Assembly: GCF_900637855.1 (NCBI RefSeq) | Contig: NZ_LR134440.1 | Coordinates: 1,054,001-1,118,000, forward strand | Length of the DNA stretch: 64,000 nucleotides | Source of the DNA: Neisseria animaloris | Lineage (GTDB): Bacteria; Pseudomonadota; Gammaproteobacteria; Burkholderiales; Neisseriaceae | Direction of reading: 5' to 3' | Shown here: piece by piece, positions 39,009 to 48,055 of the stretch | Numbering within the stretch: the stretch's first letter is position 1 | How the letters are laid out: every line of letters begins with the position of its first letter | Position numbers and translations under genes: made by a program | The notes under the pieces: generated by a model | The model's database searches: none | Told to the model about the DNA's origin: nothing | Seen by the model: only the letters and a program-made list of their open reading frames with translations

Positions 39009-39992
39009 TCAGACGGCCTGTTGTTCCTTCAAAGCCGCGCTGAGTTCGTCAAACGAACACACCGCCGTACCCAGTTTCGCCACCACCACACCGGCGGCGG
39101 TGTTGGCAATGTGCATGGCTTCGGGCAGGCCGAAACCGGCGGCCATACTCAAACCCATGCTGGCAATCACAGTGTCGCCTGCGCCGGATACGTCGTACAC
39201 CTCTTGGGCGCGGGTGGGCTGGTGGTCGATTTGGCTGCTGCGAAACAGCGTCATGCCCTCTTCGCTGCGGGTCAGCAGCAGGGCTTCCAATTCCAAATGG
39301 CGGCGCAGGTTTTGGGCTTTTTCGGTCAATTCCGCTTCATCGCGCCAACTGCCCACCACTTCTTTCAGTTCGGCGCGGTTGGGCGTAAGCAGGGTGGCTC
39401 CGGCGTATTTTTCGTAGTCGTCGCCTTTCGGGTCGATCAATACGGGCTTGCCTGCCAAGCGCGCCCATTCGATCATGGAAGCAACGTGCAGCAGGCCACC
39501 TTTGCCGTAGTCGGACAGCACCACGACATCGTATTCCGGCAGCAAGGCGCGGTATTGTTCTTTGACCGAATCGAGAATCTCGCGGTGCGGCATTTCTTCA
39601 AAATCGAGGCGGATAAGCTGCTGGTTGCGGGCGACGACGCGCAGTTTGACGGTGGTGGAAATTTCTTTGTCGCGCATCAGATACGAAGCCACGCCGTCTT
39701 GCTGCATCAATTTTTCCAGCGCATCGGCGGCTTCATCGTTGCCGGTAACCGACAGTAACGCCGCTTTGCCGCCCAACGAGGCGATGTTGCGGGCAACGTT
39801 GGCGGCACCGCCCGCGCGTTGGTCGGTACTGGCGATCTTGGCAATCGGCACGGGGGCTTCGGGAGAAATGCGGGAAACGTCGCCGAACCAGTAACGGTCG
39901 AGCATCACGTCGCCCACCACTAAAACGCGCGCTTGTGCCAAACGCGATTGTAATTGTTGTATATCGGTGTTGAGTACCATAGGAATATCCAT
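39009..39992 (-). CDS. rfaE: D-beta-D-heptose 7-phosphate kinase
   Basis: 327 residues, PfkB/ribokinase fold. [25 protein letters not shown] near 25-49 and the catalytic anion hole [13 protein letters not shown] near 273-285 are clear. It corresponds to the kinase half (HldA) of the bifunctional E. coli HldE; the nucleotidyltransferase half is absent, as in Neisseria. MDIPMVLN offers two starts (39992 and 39980) with no decisive ribosome site. Lies between pyrF and rfaD. Confidence 0.95.
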   Translation of the reverse strand: MDIPMVLNTDIQQLQSRLAQARVLVVGDVMLDRYWFGDVSRISPEAPVPIAKIASTDQRAGGAANVARNIASLGGKAALLSVTGNDEAADALEKLMQQDGVASYLMRDKEISTTVKLRVVARNQQLIRLDFEEMPHREILDSVKEQYRALLPEYDVVVLSDYGKGGLLHVASMIEWARLAGKPVLIDPKGDDYEKYAGATLLTPNRAELKEVVGSWRDEAELTEKAQNLRRHLELEALLLTRSEEGMTLFRSSQIDHQPTRAQEVYDVSGAGDTVIASMGLSMAAGFGLPEAMHIANTAAGVVVAKLGTAVCSFDELSAALKEQQAV

Positions 39993-40005
39993 TGTTAGCT
40001 ACATT

Positions 40006-40043
40006 TTCAGACGGCCTCTTCATGCTGCGAGAGGCCGTCTGAA
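40006..40043 (-). terminator. Inverted DUS pair between pyrF and rfaE
   Basis: 14-bp DUS arms with a 10-nt loop in the short pyrF-rfaE gap. Confidence 0.5.
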
Positions 40044-40048
40044 CATAT

Positions 40049-40789
40049 TTAAACCGAAATCTGATTGGCAGCCGCATTCACTTCGCGCAACACGGCCACG
40101 GGGTCGGCTGCCTGCGTAATCGGCCGCCCCATCACCAAATAGGTGGAACCCGCCGCCAACGCTTGCGCGGGGGTCATGATGCGGCGTTGGTCGTCGCTGT
40201 TGCCGGCGGTATCCAAGCGGATGCCGGGCGTAACCAGCACAAATTCTCCGCCCAACTCGCGGCGCAGCGGTGCGGCTTCATGGGCGGAACAGACTACGCC
40301 GTCCAAACCGGAACTTTGCGCCAGCTTCGCCCAACGCAACACCAATTCTTCTATCGGTTGATTGAGGCCGATTTCGGCAAGGTCGCCCTGCTCCATGCTG
40401 GTCAGCACGGTAACGCCGATCAGCAGCGGTTTTTGCGCATGGTTGGCCACGGCTTCGGCGGCGGCTTCCATCATGCGGCGGCCGCCAGAAGCGTGCATGT
40501 CCACCATCCACACGCCCATATCGGCCGCTACTTTGCAGGCGTGGGCTACGGTGTTGGGAATGTCGTGGTATTTCAAATCGAGAAACAGTTTGAAGCCTTG
40601 ATTGATCAGCTTTTCGGCCAAACTGCGGCCGGTGGCGGTAAACAGTTCTTTGCCGATTTTCAGACGGCATAGGGAGGGATCGAGACGGCGCACAAAGGCA
40701 AGCGTGTCGTGTTCGTTGGCAAAGTCCAAAGCCACAATCACGGGCGTGCGGGCGGATTCGGTTTGGAAGTCGGCGATTAATGGATTCAT
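40049..40789 (-). CDS. pyrF: Orotidine 5'-phosphate decarboxylase
   Basis: 246 residues, TIM barrel. The catalytic Asp/Lys network is [15 protein letters not shown] near 70-84; VTPGIRL near 190 and YLVMGRPIT near 220 form the phosphate site. Last step of UMP synthesis. First gene of the pyrF-rfaE-rfaD run. pyrE is 7 kb away. Confidence 0.96.
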   Translation of the reverse strand: MNPLIADFQTESARTPVIVALDFANEHDTLAFVRRLDPSLCRLKIGKELFTATGRSLAEKLINQGFKLFLDLKYHDIPNTVAHACKVAADMGVWMVDMHASGGRRMMEAAAEAVANHAQKPLLIGVTVLTSMEQGDLAEIGLNQPIEELVLRWAKLAQSSGLDGVVCSAHEAAPLRRELGGEFVLVTPGIRLDTAGNSDDQRRIMTPAQALAAGSTYLVMGRPITQAADPVAVLREVNAAANQISV

Positions 40790-40972
40790 AACGGGTTCCG
40801 TGGCATATTTTCAGACGGCCTGCGGCTCGTGATGCAACAGCTTAGCATGGCTTGCCGCCGCAGGCCGTCTGAAATCATAAAATCGCACAAATTTTAGCAG
40901 CTTTCCAACCTGTTTGTCCGCCGTTTGCTCGTGATAAACTGGCTGCCCACACTATTTTCAGACGGCCTCATC

Positions 40973-42694
40973 ATGAATTATCTTGCTTGGAACCACCCGC
41001 CCGCGCTTAGCTGTTTGGCCGATGCCGTCCGCAGCCATGCCAAACCGCTGTATCTGATCGTGTGCATGCCCGACCGCCGCATCCCCGAATTCAGACCGTC
41101 TGAAAACGAGCTTTGCGAGTTTCGCCAAACCCCATGCGCGGAAGAAAGCGCGCTGTGGCAAGCCATAGCGGGCAAACTCGGCTGCATCCAATTCAACGGA
41201 GCCAACGTGCTGGAAAACATCCTGCCCGGCGTGCATTTATGGCTGATGCCGTCTGAAAACTCCGCGCGGCTGGGCGAGCATTTTCCGCAACCCGTGCAAT
41301 GGCAGACCGAATCCGTGCCGCAACTGCCGCCGCAACCGCTCAAACCGTGGTTCAGGCCGTCTGAACACCGCGCCGCACCCAATCGTGCCGTTATCGTCGG
41401 CGCGGGCATTGCCGGTGCTGCCACCGCCCGCGCGCTGGCGGAACACGGCCTGCCCGTTACCGTGCTGGAAGCCGCCGAACCCGCCAACGCCGCGTCCGGC
41501 AACCGCCAAGGGCTGCTGTATGCCAAGATTTCGCCGCACAACACCGAGCAGACCGAACTGCTGCTGTGCGGCTACGGCTACACCCGCCGCCTGCTCGCAA
41601 CCCTGCTGCCCGACCGCGAAAGCTGGGGCGGAAACGGCGTGCTCTATCTCAACCACAATGCCGAAGAAACCCGCCGCAATCAGGCTTTGGCCGCGCACAG
41701 CCATCATGCCCACCTTTACCGCCCCGTCGATGCCGACGAAGCCGCGCAGATTGCCGGCATCGAAACCGCACAAAGCGGCCTGTATTGGCCGCAAGGCGTG
41801 TGGCTGAACCCGCCCGCGTTCGTCCGCGCCCTGCTCGACCATCCGCTGATCGAACTGCACACCCGCACGCCGGTGCTTGCCGCCGAACACGACGGCAACA
41901 AGTGGCAAGTCCGCACGCCCGAACGCACCTTCAGCGGCAGCCATTTGATTTACTGCACCGGCGCGCGCAGCCCGCAAGCCGCCGACCCCAACGTATCCGC
42001 CCTGCCTTACCGCTTGGTGCGCGGACAAACCGACCTTGCCGCCGCCGTGCCGTATTCCGAACAACTGCGCTGCGCCCTTTCCGGCGCCAGCTACATCAGC
42101 CCCACATGGCAAGGCTTGCACTGCTACGGCGCAACCTTCGTCCAGCACGACACCGGCACCGACTGGCGCGAAAGCGACCGCCAAACCAACCGCGCCAACC
42201 TGCACGAGTTAAACGCACAACTGGCCGCGCAACTGCTTTGGCAAAGCTCACCAACTTCGCTTTGGCGAAACTCGCAAAGCTCGCTTTCAAACGGCCTTGA
42301 CGGTTCTGACCAACAGCACAGGCCGTCTGAAACCCGTTCAGACGGCCCCACCCCGCAAGGCCACGCCGCCCTGCGCTGCGACAGCCCCGACCACCTGCCC
42401 ATCGTCGGCGCACTCGGCAACATCGCCGCCATGCAAAACGTGTATGCCAAACTCGCCCTCGACAAAAACTACCGCCTCAACGCCCCCTGCCCCTACCTGC
42501 CGAACGCCTACATCAACACCGCCCACGGCAGCCGCGGGCTGGCCACCGCCCCGATTTGCGCCGCCGCCGTCGCCGCCGACATCCTCGGCCTGCCCAACCC
42601 GCTGTCGCAAAGAATCCGCCACGCCCTCGCCCCCAACCGCACCGTTATCCGTGCCATCGTGCGGCAGCAGCCGTTGTTGGGAAAGGCCGTCTGA
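40973..42694 (+). CDS. mnmC: FAD-dependent tRNA-modifying oxidoreductase MnmC (C-domain form)
   Basis: 573 residues from ATG 40973; the frame upstream is DUS sequence. The FAD-binding Rossmann motif VIVGAGIAGAATARALAEHG begins near residue 139. The C-terminus has the GSRGLATAP motif. It removes the carboxymethyl group of cmnm5(s2)U34 in tRNA. The methyltransferase half of E. coli MnmC is absent. The coding sequence is unusually full of uptake sequences: DUS or near-DUS at about 41094, 41250, 41353, 42318 and 42337, plus two DUS-extended repeats. These add peptides such as RPSEN, RPSEH and RPSET. The stop codon lies inside another DUS. Confidence 0.88.
   Translation: MNYLAWNHPPALSCLADAVRSHAKPLYLIVCMPDRRIPEFRPSENELCEFRQTPCAEESALWQAIAGKLGCIQFNGANVLENILPGVHLWLMPSENSARLGEHFPQPVQWQTESVPQLPPQPLKPWFRPSEHRAAPNRAVIVGAGIAGAATARALAEHGLPVTVLEAAEPANAASGNRQGLLYAKISPHNTEQTELLLCGYGYTRRLLATLLPDRESWGGNGVLYLNHNAEETRRNQALAAHSHHAHLYRPVDADEAAQIAGIETAQSGLYWPQGVWLNPPAFVRALLDHPLIELHTRTPVLAAEHDGNKWQVRTPERTFSGSHLIYCTGARSPQAADPNVSALPYRLVRGQTDLAAAVPYSEQLRCALSGASYISPTWQGLHCYGATFVQHDTGTDWRESDRQTNRANLHELNAQLAAQLLWQSSPTSLWRNSQSSLSNGLDGSDQQHRPSETRSDGPTPQGHAALRCDSPDHLPIVGALGNIAAMQNVYAKLALDKNYRLNAPCPYLPNAYINTAHGSRGLATAPICAAAVAADILGLPNPLSQRIRHALAPNRTVIRAIVRQQPLLGKAV
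41094..41130 (+). repeat. DUS-extended repeat (DXR), copy 2, in mnmC
   Basis: GACCGTCTGAAAACGAGC followed by TTTGCGAGTTTCGCCAAAC. It is in frame in mnmC and encodes RPSENELCEFRQ. The putA copy encodes nearly the same peptide. Confidence 0.7.
42236..42296 (-). repeat. DUS-extended repeat (DXR), copy 3, in mnmC
   Basis: On the minus strand: a degenerate DUS (GGCCGTTTGAAAGC), then GAGCTTTGCGAGTTTCGCC (core 42261-42296). A second imperfect tail unit, AAGTTGGTGAGCTTTGCC, extends to 42236. It is translated in mnmC in the opposite orientation to copy 2. Confidence 0.65.
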
Positions 42695-42719
42695 AATGGT
42701 TTGAGGTTTTCAGACGGCC

Positions 42720-42826
42720 TATAATCAATCAACTTATTTTTAATACAAGGCAGCAAGCCACAGACGGTACGGGTAATACGGCAAGGTGCAGCAACGCCGT
42801 AGTAAAAATTAAGTTGACTGACTATA
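42720..42826. mobile_element. Correia-like miniature element (CREE-type MITE)
   Basis: 107 bp. The internal part follows the neisserial Correia core (ACAAGGC...CAGAC.GTAC...ACGGCAAGG...CAACGCCGTA). Terminal inverted repeats start TATAATCAATCAACTT and end AAGTTGACTGACTATA, a variant of the classical TATAGTGGATTAA ends; the element is flanked by TA. It sits between mnmC and the convergent hydrolase gene. No coding capacity; full elements of this class often carry promoters or IHF sites, and none was looked for beyond eye inspection. Confidence 0.75.
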
Positions 42827-42910
42827 AAAACGGCTCGGAACCGTTGCCGAATGATGGTATGCAACGCTTCCGAGCCTTTGTTCATGCGTGTTCGGTATCA
42901 CACCGCTTGC

Positions 42911-43444
42911 TCACGCCAGCAGCATTTCCTGCAACAGCTTCATCCCCCACTGCCAGCCGTGCAAAGGCGCATTCAGACGGCCTTCGTGAGGCGACACCAG
43001 CAACCGCACGCCCCAAAGCCGTGCCTGCTGCTGCGCCCACGGCTGCGGGCAATCATCGTCGTGCCGACCGATAACCAGAGCCGTTTTGCAATGGCAGCGC
43101 ACCCGTTGCAAAGTGTGGCATTCGTCATCAGGAAACGCGCTTTGCAGCGGCGACACCAGCATCATGTCGCGGATACGCTTCTGCATATTCACGTCGGCCA
43201 GATACAGCCACGCCAACCAGCCCGACACGCCCGCACCATGCGCGACAACGGCGACATTGTGCCCGTGTATGCTGTTCCATGCCGTCTGAACCGCCTCCTG
43301 CCATTGCCGGATACTTTGCCGGCGCGACACTTCAACCGTCCGCACGGTCGGATAGCTGACCGCCCAGCGGTCAATCCACATTTCCGGCTCATCGGCATCG
43401 CGTATCAGCAGTAGGGTTAAATCTTCTAAATCGCCCGGTTTCAT
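42911..43444 (-). CDS. Small alpha/beta hydrolase, RBBP9/YdeN type
   Basis: 177 residues from ATG 43444; a TTG four codons upstream has no better support. The segment VAVVAHGAGVSGWLAWLYL near 65-83 carries a GxSxxG-like nucleophile elbow in which the usual HSxG is HGAGVSG, so the catalytic serine is uncertain. RHDDDCPQPWAQQQARLWG near 135-155 matches the acid and substrate region. Usually annotated as an alpha/beta hydrolase of unknown substrate. Follows a DUF1737 gene by 15 bp. Confidence 0.75.
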   Translation of the reverse strand: MKPGDLEDLTLLLIRDADEPEMWIDRWAVSYPTVRTVEVSRRQSIRQWQEAVQTAWNSIHGHNVAVVAHGAGVSGWLAWLYLADVNMQKRIRDMMLVSPLQSAFPDDECHTLQRVRCHCKTALVIGRHDDDCPQPWAQQQARLWGVRLLVSPHEGRLNAPLHGWQWGMKLLQEMLLA

Positions 43445-43459
43445 GGTTTCAGACAAGCA

Positions 43460-43657
43460 TCAGTAATCACGCAAAGGTTTATCGGGGTCGTAAGCGCCTT
43501 CCAATTCTTTCACTACGGCCTGCCCCACCTGCACGCCGTCGGGCGTGTAGGTCATGACGGGGTTGCCGTATAAATCCCAACCTTGTTGCAGAGCTTCGGT
43601 TACGCGGCGGCAGAACACGGCATCATCAGGGCCGGTGAGCATGCGGTAAACTTTCAT
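43460..43657 (-). CDS. DUF1737 domain protein
   Basis: 65 residues; MKVYRMLTGPDDAVFCRRVTEALQQGWDLYGNP is the DUF1737 signature, covering nearly the whole protein. Function unknown; members are small cytoplasmic proteins, sometimes fused to other domains. Ribosome site GGAGGAAC. Probably cotranscribed with the hydrolase gene downstream. Confidence 0.88.
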   Translation of the reverse strand: MKVYRMLTGPDDAVFCRRVTEALQQGWDLYGNPVMTYTPDGVQVGQAVVKELEGAYDPDKPLRDY

Positions 43658-43725
43658 ATCGTTCCTCCTCCGAATCAGAATTCAGACAGGCATTGTAACG
43701 AATGCCTGTCTGAAAAGAGTGGGTA

Positions 43726-44502
43726 TTAAAATGAATAATCGTACGCCACCACCAACGGCGCATGGTCTGAAAATTTTTCTTCTTTATACACATGCGCCTC
43801 CACCGCTTTGGCCGCCAGATCGGGCGTAACCATGTGGTAGTCGATACGCCACCCCACATCGTTCGCATACGCCTGCCCGCGGTTGCTCCACCAAGTGTAG
43901 CCGGGCACTTCGGGATACAGCTTACGCCACATGTCCACCCAGCCCAATTCGGCAATCACTTTGCCTATCCACGCGCGTTCTTCGGGCAAAAAGCCCGAGT
44001 TTTTCTGATTGCCCTTCCAGTTTTTCAAATCAATGTTTTGATGGGCGATATTCCAATCGCCGCACACTACGATATCGCGGCCTTCCGCTTTCATTTCCGC
44101 CAGCATGGGGTAAAACGCGTCTAAAAAACGGTATTTCAACTCTTGGCGTTCGGGCGCACTGGTACCGCTGGGCAGATAAAGCGAAATCACGCTCAATTTA
44201 CCGAAATCAGCACGCACGAAACGGCCCTCGCTGTCGAATTCTTCAATGCCCATGCCGATTTGCACATTGTCGGGGCGTTGCTTGCTGTACACCGCCACGC
44301 CGCTGTAACCGCGTTTTTCGGCGCAATGCCATACGCCGTGCATACCGTGCGGATTTTTCATATCGTCCGACAAATCCGGCTCTTGGGCTTTCAATTCCTG
44401 CACGCACACAATGTCGGCACCCGACGCAGCGATGTATTCGTGAAAGCCTTTTTTATAGGCGGAGCGGATGCCGTTAACGTTGGCTGAGATGATTTTCAAC
44501 AT
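43726..44502 (-). CDS. xthA: Exodeoxyribonuclease III / AP endonuclease
   Basis: 258 residues from ATG 44502 (MLKIISANVNGIRSAYKKGF); the frame extends upstream but homologues start here. Metal and catalytic motifs: VQELKAQEPD near 34-43, GDWNIAHQNIDL near 150-161, WRIDYHMVTP near 220-229 and the final SDHAPLVVAYDY. Cleaves abasic sites and digests 3' ends in base excision repair. Monocistronic. Confidence 0.94.
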   Translation of the reverse strand: MLKIISANVNGIRSAYKKGFHEYIAASGADIVCVQELKAQEPDLSDDMKNPHGMHGVWHCAEKRGYSGVAVYSKQRPDNVQIGMGIEEFDSEGRFVRADFGKLSVISLYLPSGTSAPERQELKYRFLDAFYPMLAEMKAEGRDIVVCGDWNIAHQNIDLKNWKGNQKNSGFLPEERAWIGKVIAELGWVDMWRKLYPEVPGYTWWSNRGQAYANDVGWRIDYHMVTPDLAAKAVEAHVYKEEKFSDHAPLVVAYDYSF

Positions 44503-44637
44503 GATGAATGTATTGGAACCGAGAAAATAAAACGCGATTGTAGCAGAAGTTTTCCGGGCTTTGAGGCCATCTGAAAAAAGAGAAACGGGTGTTTCCATTT
44601 CATTGCCACTTGCATTTTCAGACGGCCTTTAGGATAA

Positions 44638-44661
44638 TTTGTTTATCAAATGATAAACAAA
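44638..44661 (+). promoter_or_regulatory. Palindromic operator of the toxin-antitoxin operon
   Basis: TTTGTTTATC-AAAT-GATAAACAAA, a perfect 24-bp dyad ending 9 bp before the antitoxin start. It fits autoregulation by a RelB/DinJ antitoxin dimer. Confidence 0.75.
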
Positions 44662-44670
44662 GGAAAGCAA

Positions 44671-44946
44671 ATGGCTGCCAATGCACTTGTGAGCGTACGC
44701 ATCAACGAAGATGTGAAAAACCAAGCCAGCGCAGTATTGGCCGGTGCGGGTTTGACCATCTCCGACGTCATCCGCATGACGCTGACCAAAATCGCCACCG
44801 AGCAACGCTTCAGCTTCGACTACCAACCCAACGCCGAAACCGCACGCGTTTTAACTGCCATGCAAAACGGCACGGAAACCCTGCATCGCGCCGACAGTGT
44901 GGAAGCATTGATGGAACGGCTGAATGAAAGCGATCGAGTTCAGTAA
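44671..44946 (+). CDS. RelB/DinJ-family antitoxin
   Basis: 91 residues from ATG 44671 (MAANALVSVRINEDVKNQA), chosen because AAAGGAAAG precedes it and because an earlier ATG lies inside the operator. A ribbon-helix-helix DNA-binding domain covers the first 45 residues (VSVRINEDVKNQASAVLAGAG). The acidic C-terminus would wrap the toxin. Overlaps the toxin gene by 23 bp. Confidence 0.92.
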   Translation: MAANALVSVRINEDVKNQASAVLAGAGLTISDVIRMTLTKIATEQRFSFDYQPNAETARVLTAMQNGTETLHRADSVEALMERLNESDRVQ

Positions 44947-45190
44947 CGCATTCAAACGCGATTTCAAAAAATATCCTGCGCTGGCGCTGTCAACGCGCTG
45001 GATTGAAGCACTCTACTGTATATGCAGCGAACAAACTCTGCCGCCTAAATTTTGCGACCACGCGCTCACGGGCAACTGGCACGGCTTTCGCGACTGCCAC
45101 ATCGAGCCTGATTTGGTACTGATTTACCGCCATACGGAAAACACAGTCGAACTGGCACGAATCGGCACGCACTCCGCGCTATTCGGCTAA
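44924..45190 (+). CDS. YafQ-family mRNA interferase toxin
   Basis: 88 residues, RelE/ParE fold. Catalytic-site features of YafQ are visible: HALTGNWHGFRDCHIEPDLVLIYRH with His, Asp and the DCHIEPDLVLIY core, and a C-terminal ARIGTHSALFG. It cleaves ribosome-bound mRNA unless bound by the antitoxin. Start ATG 44924 lies inside the antitoxin gene, giving translational coupling. Length and key residues look intact, so the toxin is likely active. Confidence 0.92.
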   Translation: MKAIEFSNAFKRDFKKYPALALSTRWIEALYCICSEQTLPPKFCDHALTGNWHGFRDCHIEPDLVLIYRHTENTVELARIGTHSALFG

Positions 45191-45247
45191 CCAAACAGTT
45201 TCTGCACAAACGTCAGCCAAGCATGGTCGACCTATGGTTTTAATCTA

Positions 45248-45286
45248 AAAGGCCGTCTGAAATTTAATTTTCAGATGGCCTCTTTA
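45248..45286. terminator. DUS-pair terminator, toxin gene / TonB receptor
   Basis: 13-bp arms; the right DUS carries one substitution (CAGATGGCC), leaving a G-T pair. Lies between the convergent toxin and receptor genes. Confidence 0.6.
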
Positions 45287-45300
45287 TCTTGTCCTTTGGT

Positions 45301-47814
45301 TTACCAAGAATATTTCGCCCCCAGCCAGAATTGGCGGCCGATTTTATACGACACGTCGCGTTTTTTCTCCTGCCATTCGGGGGTATAAACTTTTTTGCCG
45401 ACGATTTTGCGGTTAAACACGTTCAACACGTCCAAATTCACTTCCACCTTTTTCGTTTTCGCCAGCGGTTTTGCCCACGAGAAATGCCAGTCTGCCATCA
45501 GCGCGGAATTGTATTTGATTTGGTCGAACTTGCTCAGGTTGCCTACATAGCCTTGGCACAGCCGTGCGCGTTCGGGCGTGCAGCGGATGTTTTCCTGCGT
45601 GTATTCCACCGTGCCGGGCGAATAACGCCAGCGTTGCGTCCAGGTAAAATACCACTTGGGCACGGCGAGTTCGGTTTCGATAAAGGCATTCCACGGCTGG
45701 TTGAAATCCATTGCGGGCAAGTTGTCGGGATCTTTCAGCTTGCCGTCTACCAATACTTTTTTCACGTTCCATTCGCTCCAGTCGTAGCGTTGGAACGTGC
45801 CGATTTGGTTGGAGCGGCGTTTGTTGTAATCGGCACCTGCCCGCCAACTGAGCAGGGTCGGGCCGAGCGTCCACGGGCGGTTCAAGCCGGCGGTAAAGCT
45901 GAAGGTGTCGTTGTCGGAACGGCCGGTATTGGCCAACACACGGTAGGTTTGGCCGCTTTCATCGGTTTTTTCTTTGGTTAAAAACTGGTTGCGGCTGTTG
46001 CGGCGCACCCATTTCAACTGCCATTCGCTGTTGCCGATATGCTGGCGCAGGCCCAAATTCCATTCGTTGCTGTACGGCGTTTTCAAATCGCTACCGTCGT
46101 AACGCGGTTCTTTCAACTCGCGCGATGTCCACGGGTCATCTATCTCGAAGCGGTCGAAATTGCGTTGGAACACATGTGCGCTGCGTAATTTGTAGGTCAG
46201 CATTTCGCTGCCGTAATAACGGTTGGCTCCGCCGAACACATGCAGTTTGGCCGCTTTCAACGGCAGGCGGTAATCGAATGCAAACCGCGGTGCGATGTCG
46301 GTATTTTTCAGAAAGCCGTTGTAATCCAAGCGGATACCCGGCTTCAAACGCAGATTGCCTTTTTCGATATCGTCTTCAAGATAAAGGGAGAGATTATGCG
46401 TGCCTACTTTGATGTTGGCCGGATAGTTGTAGGCATAGCTGGTAAAGAACTGTTCGCCCGGAATACATTCGGTGCAATCCTTACGGTCGGTTTTTCGTGA
46501 GCCGCTGTAAATAATGGTGGGCTTTTTGCGCTCGAAGCCTTTATCGGCATATTCCGCCTCCCAACCTGCGTTGAAGCGGTGTTTCCAACCGCGCCAGTCC
46601 GCTTCGTTAAACTCGAAATGCTGTTGCAGGTTGATATGCTTGCCAAACGAACGGCTGGTGCCTATGCCGCCCACGGCCGCTTCATCCACTTCGGGATGGG
46701 TTGTCCAGTTTATCGACGGCGTGTCGTCGTTGTAGCGGTATAAATTGTCTTGGTCGTAAGCGGTTTTTTCTTCGGTGCTGCGGTAGCTCAATTTGGTCTG
46801 CATCCTGCCGAAACCGGCGTAGCGTTCCCAATCCAAATCAAAACGCCAGCCGCCGCCGCTGTTGGTAAAGCGGCCGTCTTTATAGTTGGCCGGATGGTAA
46901 GTGGCATAATGCGGCGAATATATTACCGTTGCCGACAGATTGTTATCGTCGTCGATACGGTGCGTGCTCCGCAACAAAAAGGTTTCAGCCAAACGCCTTT
47001 GCTTGGTCGACTGTTTCAGATGCTGATGGAAAAAAGGAATCGAAGCACGCTGGCGGCTATACGAAAACAGCACCGCCGAATCTTTGCCGACAGGTTGGTT
47101 TACCGTGAGAGTGGATTCATGCTTGGTAAATTTCGGCTGCGTGTTGGACGACTGCGCCTCGCGGTATTCGTCGGCATACAGCGGGTCGATATAATGATGC
47201 GTCCAAGTGTGGCGCGTGGTGCGGTACGACAGGCTGCCGAATGCTTTTTCTCTGTTTGCCTTGATTAAATCGGCATCCACCACGCCGCCGGTAAAGCGGC
47301 CGTAGCGGGCGGAAATATTGCTGTCTTTTACCTTAATGTTTTCCACCAGCGAAGGACTGATCCAAAACGCCTGCGGATGGCCTGCGGGCAGCGCGCCCAC
47401 CGTGTGCGAATTTACCGTATCCGCATCCAACTGCGTATCGGAGCCGTTGTGCGCGGGGTTGAGATTGCTGTCGTTGCTCACTCCGTCTATTGCAAAACGG
47501 TTGTTGTAAAACTTCTCGCCGTGAAATGAAATATTCGGCGGTGCAATTTCTCCCGCACTGTCGGCCGTGCCTTCGGTATTGGAAAACTGCACGCCCGGGC
47601 TGGTGCGCAACAAATCATTGATGGTGCCGTTGCCTTTAGGCGTGTCGGCAATTCTTTTTTGATTCCACACATTCCCTTCAGACTTGGCGGTGTAACGCTC
47701 TCCTTTCACTACAACCATATCTAAAGCCACTTTTTCATCTTGAACAGGTTCCGCCGACAACACCGAATGAACAAACACCAACGACACGCCCAAAGCTATT
47801 TTTGTTTTTTTCAT
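45301..47814 (-). CDS. TonB-dependent outer-membrane receptor, probable zinc-regulated
   Basis: 837 residues. Signal peptide ends at LSA (about 21); a TonB-box-like DMVVV lies near 32-36. The plug domain (about 45-185) has TPKGNGTINDLLRTSPGVQF and RFAIDGVSND; the 22-strand barrel follows and ends KYSW. A Cys pair DCTECIP near 455 lies in a predicted outer loop. A perfect Zur-type box lies 24-38 bp upstream of the start, so it should be induced under zinc starvation, like ZnuD and CbpA of the meningococcus. It is not obviously either of those. Ligand unknown: free zinc complex, zincophore or a host zinc protein. Confidence 0.88.
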   Translation of the reverse strand: MKKTKIALGVSLVFVHSVLSAEPVQDEKVALDMVVVKGERYTAKSEGNVWNQKRIADTPKGNGTINDLLRTSPGVQFSNTEGTADSAGEIAPPNISFHGEKFYNNRFAIDGVSNDSNLNPAHNGSDTQLDADTVNSHTVGALPAGHPQAFWISPSLVENIKVKDSNISARYGRFTGGVVDADLIKANREKAFGSLSYRTTRHTWTHHYIDPLYADEYREAQSSNTQPKFTKHESTLTVNQPVGKDSAVLFSYSRQRASIPFFHQHLKQSTKQRRLAETFLLRSTHRIDDDNNLSATVIYSPHYATYHPANYKDGRFTNSGGGWRFDLDWERYAGFGRMQTKLSYRSTEEKTAYDQDNLYRYNDDTPSINWTTHPEVDEAAVGGIGTSRSFGKHINLQQHFEFNEADWRGWKHRFNAGWEAEYADKGFERKKPTIIYSGSRKTDRKDCTECIPGEQFFTSYAYNYPANIKVGTHNLSLYLEDDIEKGNLRLKPGIRLDYNGFLKNTDIAPRFAFDYRLPLKAAKLHVFGGANRYYGSEMLTYKLRSAHVFQRNFDRFEIDDPWTSRELKEPRYDGSDLKTPYSNEWNLGLRQHIGNSEWQLKWVRRNSRNQFLTKEKTDESGQTYRVLANTGRSDNDTFSFTAGLNRPWTLGPTLLSWRAGADYNKRRSNQIGTFQRYDWSEWNVKKVLVDGKLKDPDNLPAMDFNQPWNAFIETELAVPKWYFTWTQRWRYSPGTVEYTQENIRCTPERARLCQGYVGNLSKFDQIKYNSALMADWHFSWAKPLAKTKKVEVNLDVLNVFNRKIVGKKVYTPEWQEKKRDVSYKIGRQFWLGAKYSW

Positions 47815-47837
47815 CTTCCGACTCTCAATTTACAAAA

Positions 47838-47852
47838 TGTTATACCATAACA
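47838..47852 (-). promoter_or_regulatory. Zur-type operator
   Basis: TGTTATACCATAACA matches the published meningococcal Zur consensus as I recall it, TGTTATDNHATAACA, at every position and is a perfect dyad. It lies 24 bp before the TonB receptor start, where it would overlap the promoter. Confidence 0.75.
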
Positions 47853-48055
47853 ATTATACGTAAACTTGCGTTATTGAGAAAAGAAAATTGAAACATTAAG
47901 CTGTGCGGTAATTTTGCAAAAACTGCTTCCACAACACCTCAAAAATGCCGCAGTAATATTTGCCGATGCTTGCGGTTTTATTTCAGACGGCCTGTTGCCG
48001 CTTGCTTCCTTCGGCTATAATCGGCTTTATTTTTCTGCTGGAAAGAACTGCAAAA

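Noticed and set aside
47914..48055. N-terminal extension of PyrE from an upstream in-frame start
   Set aside because: The extension consists of a translated DUS; homologues start at the ATG at 48056, which has a ribosome site (GGAAAG).
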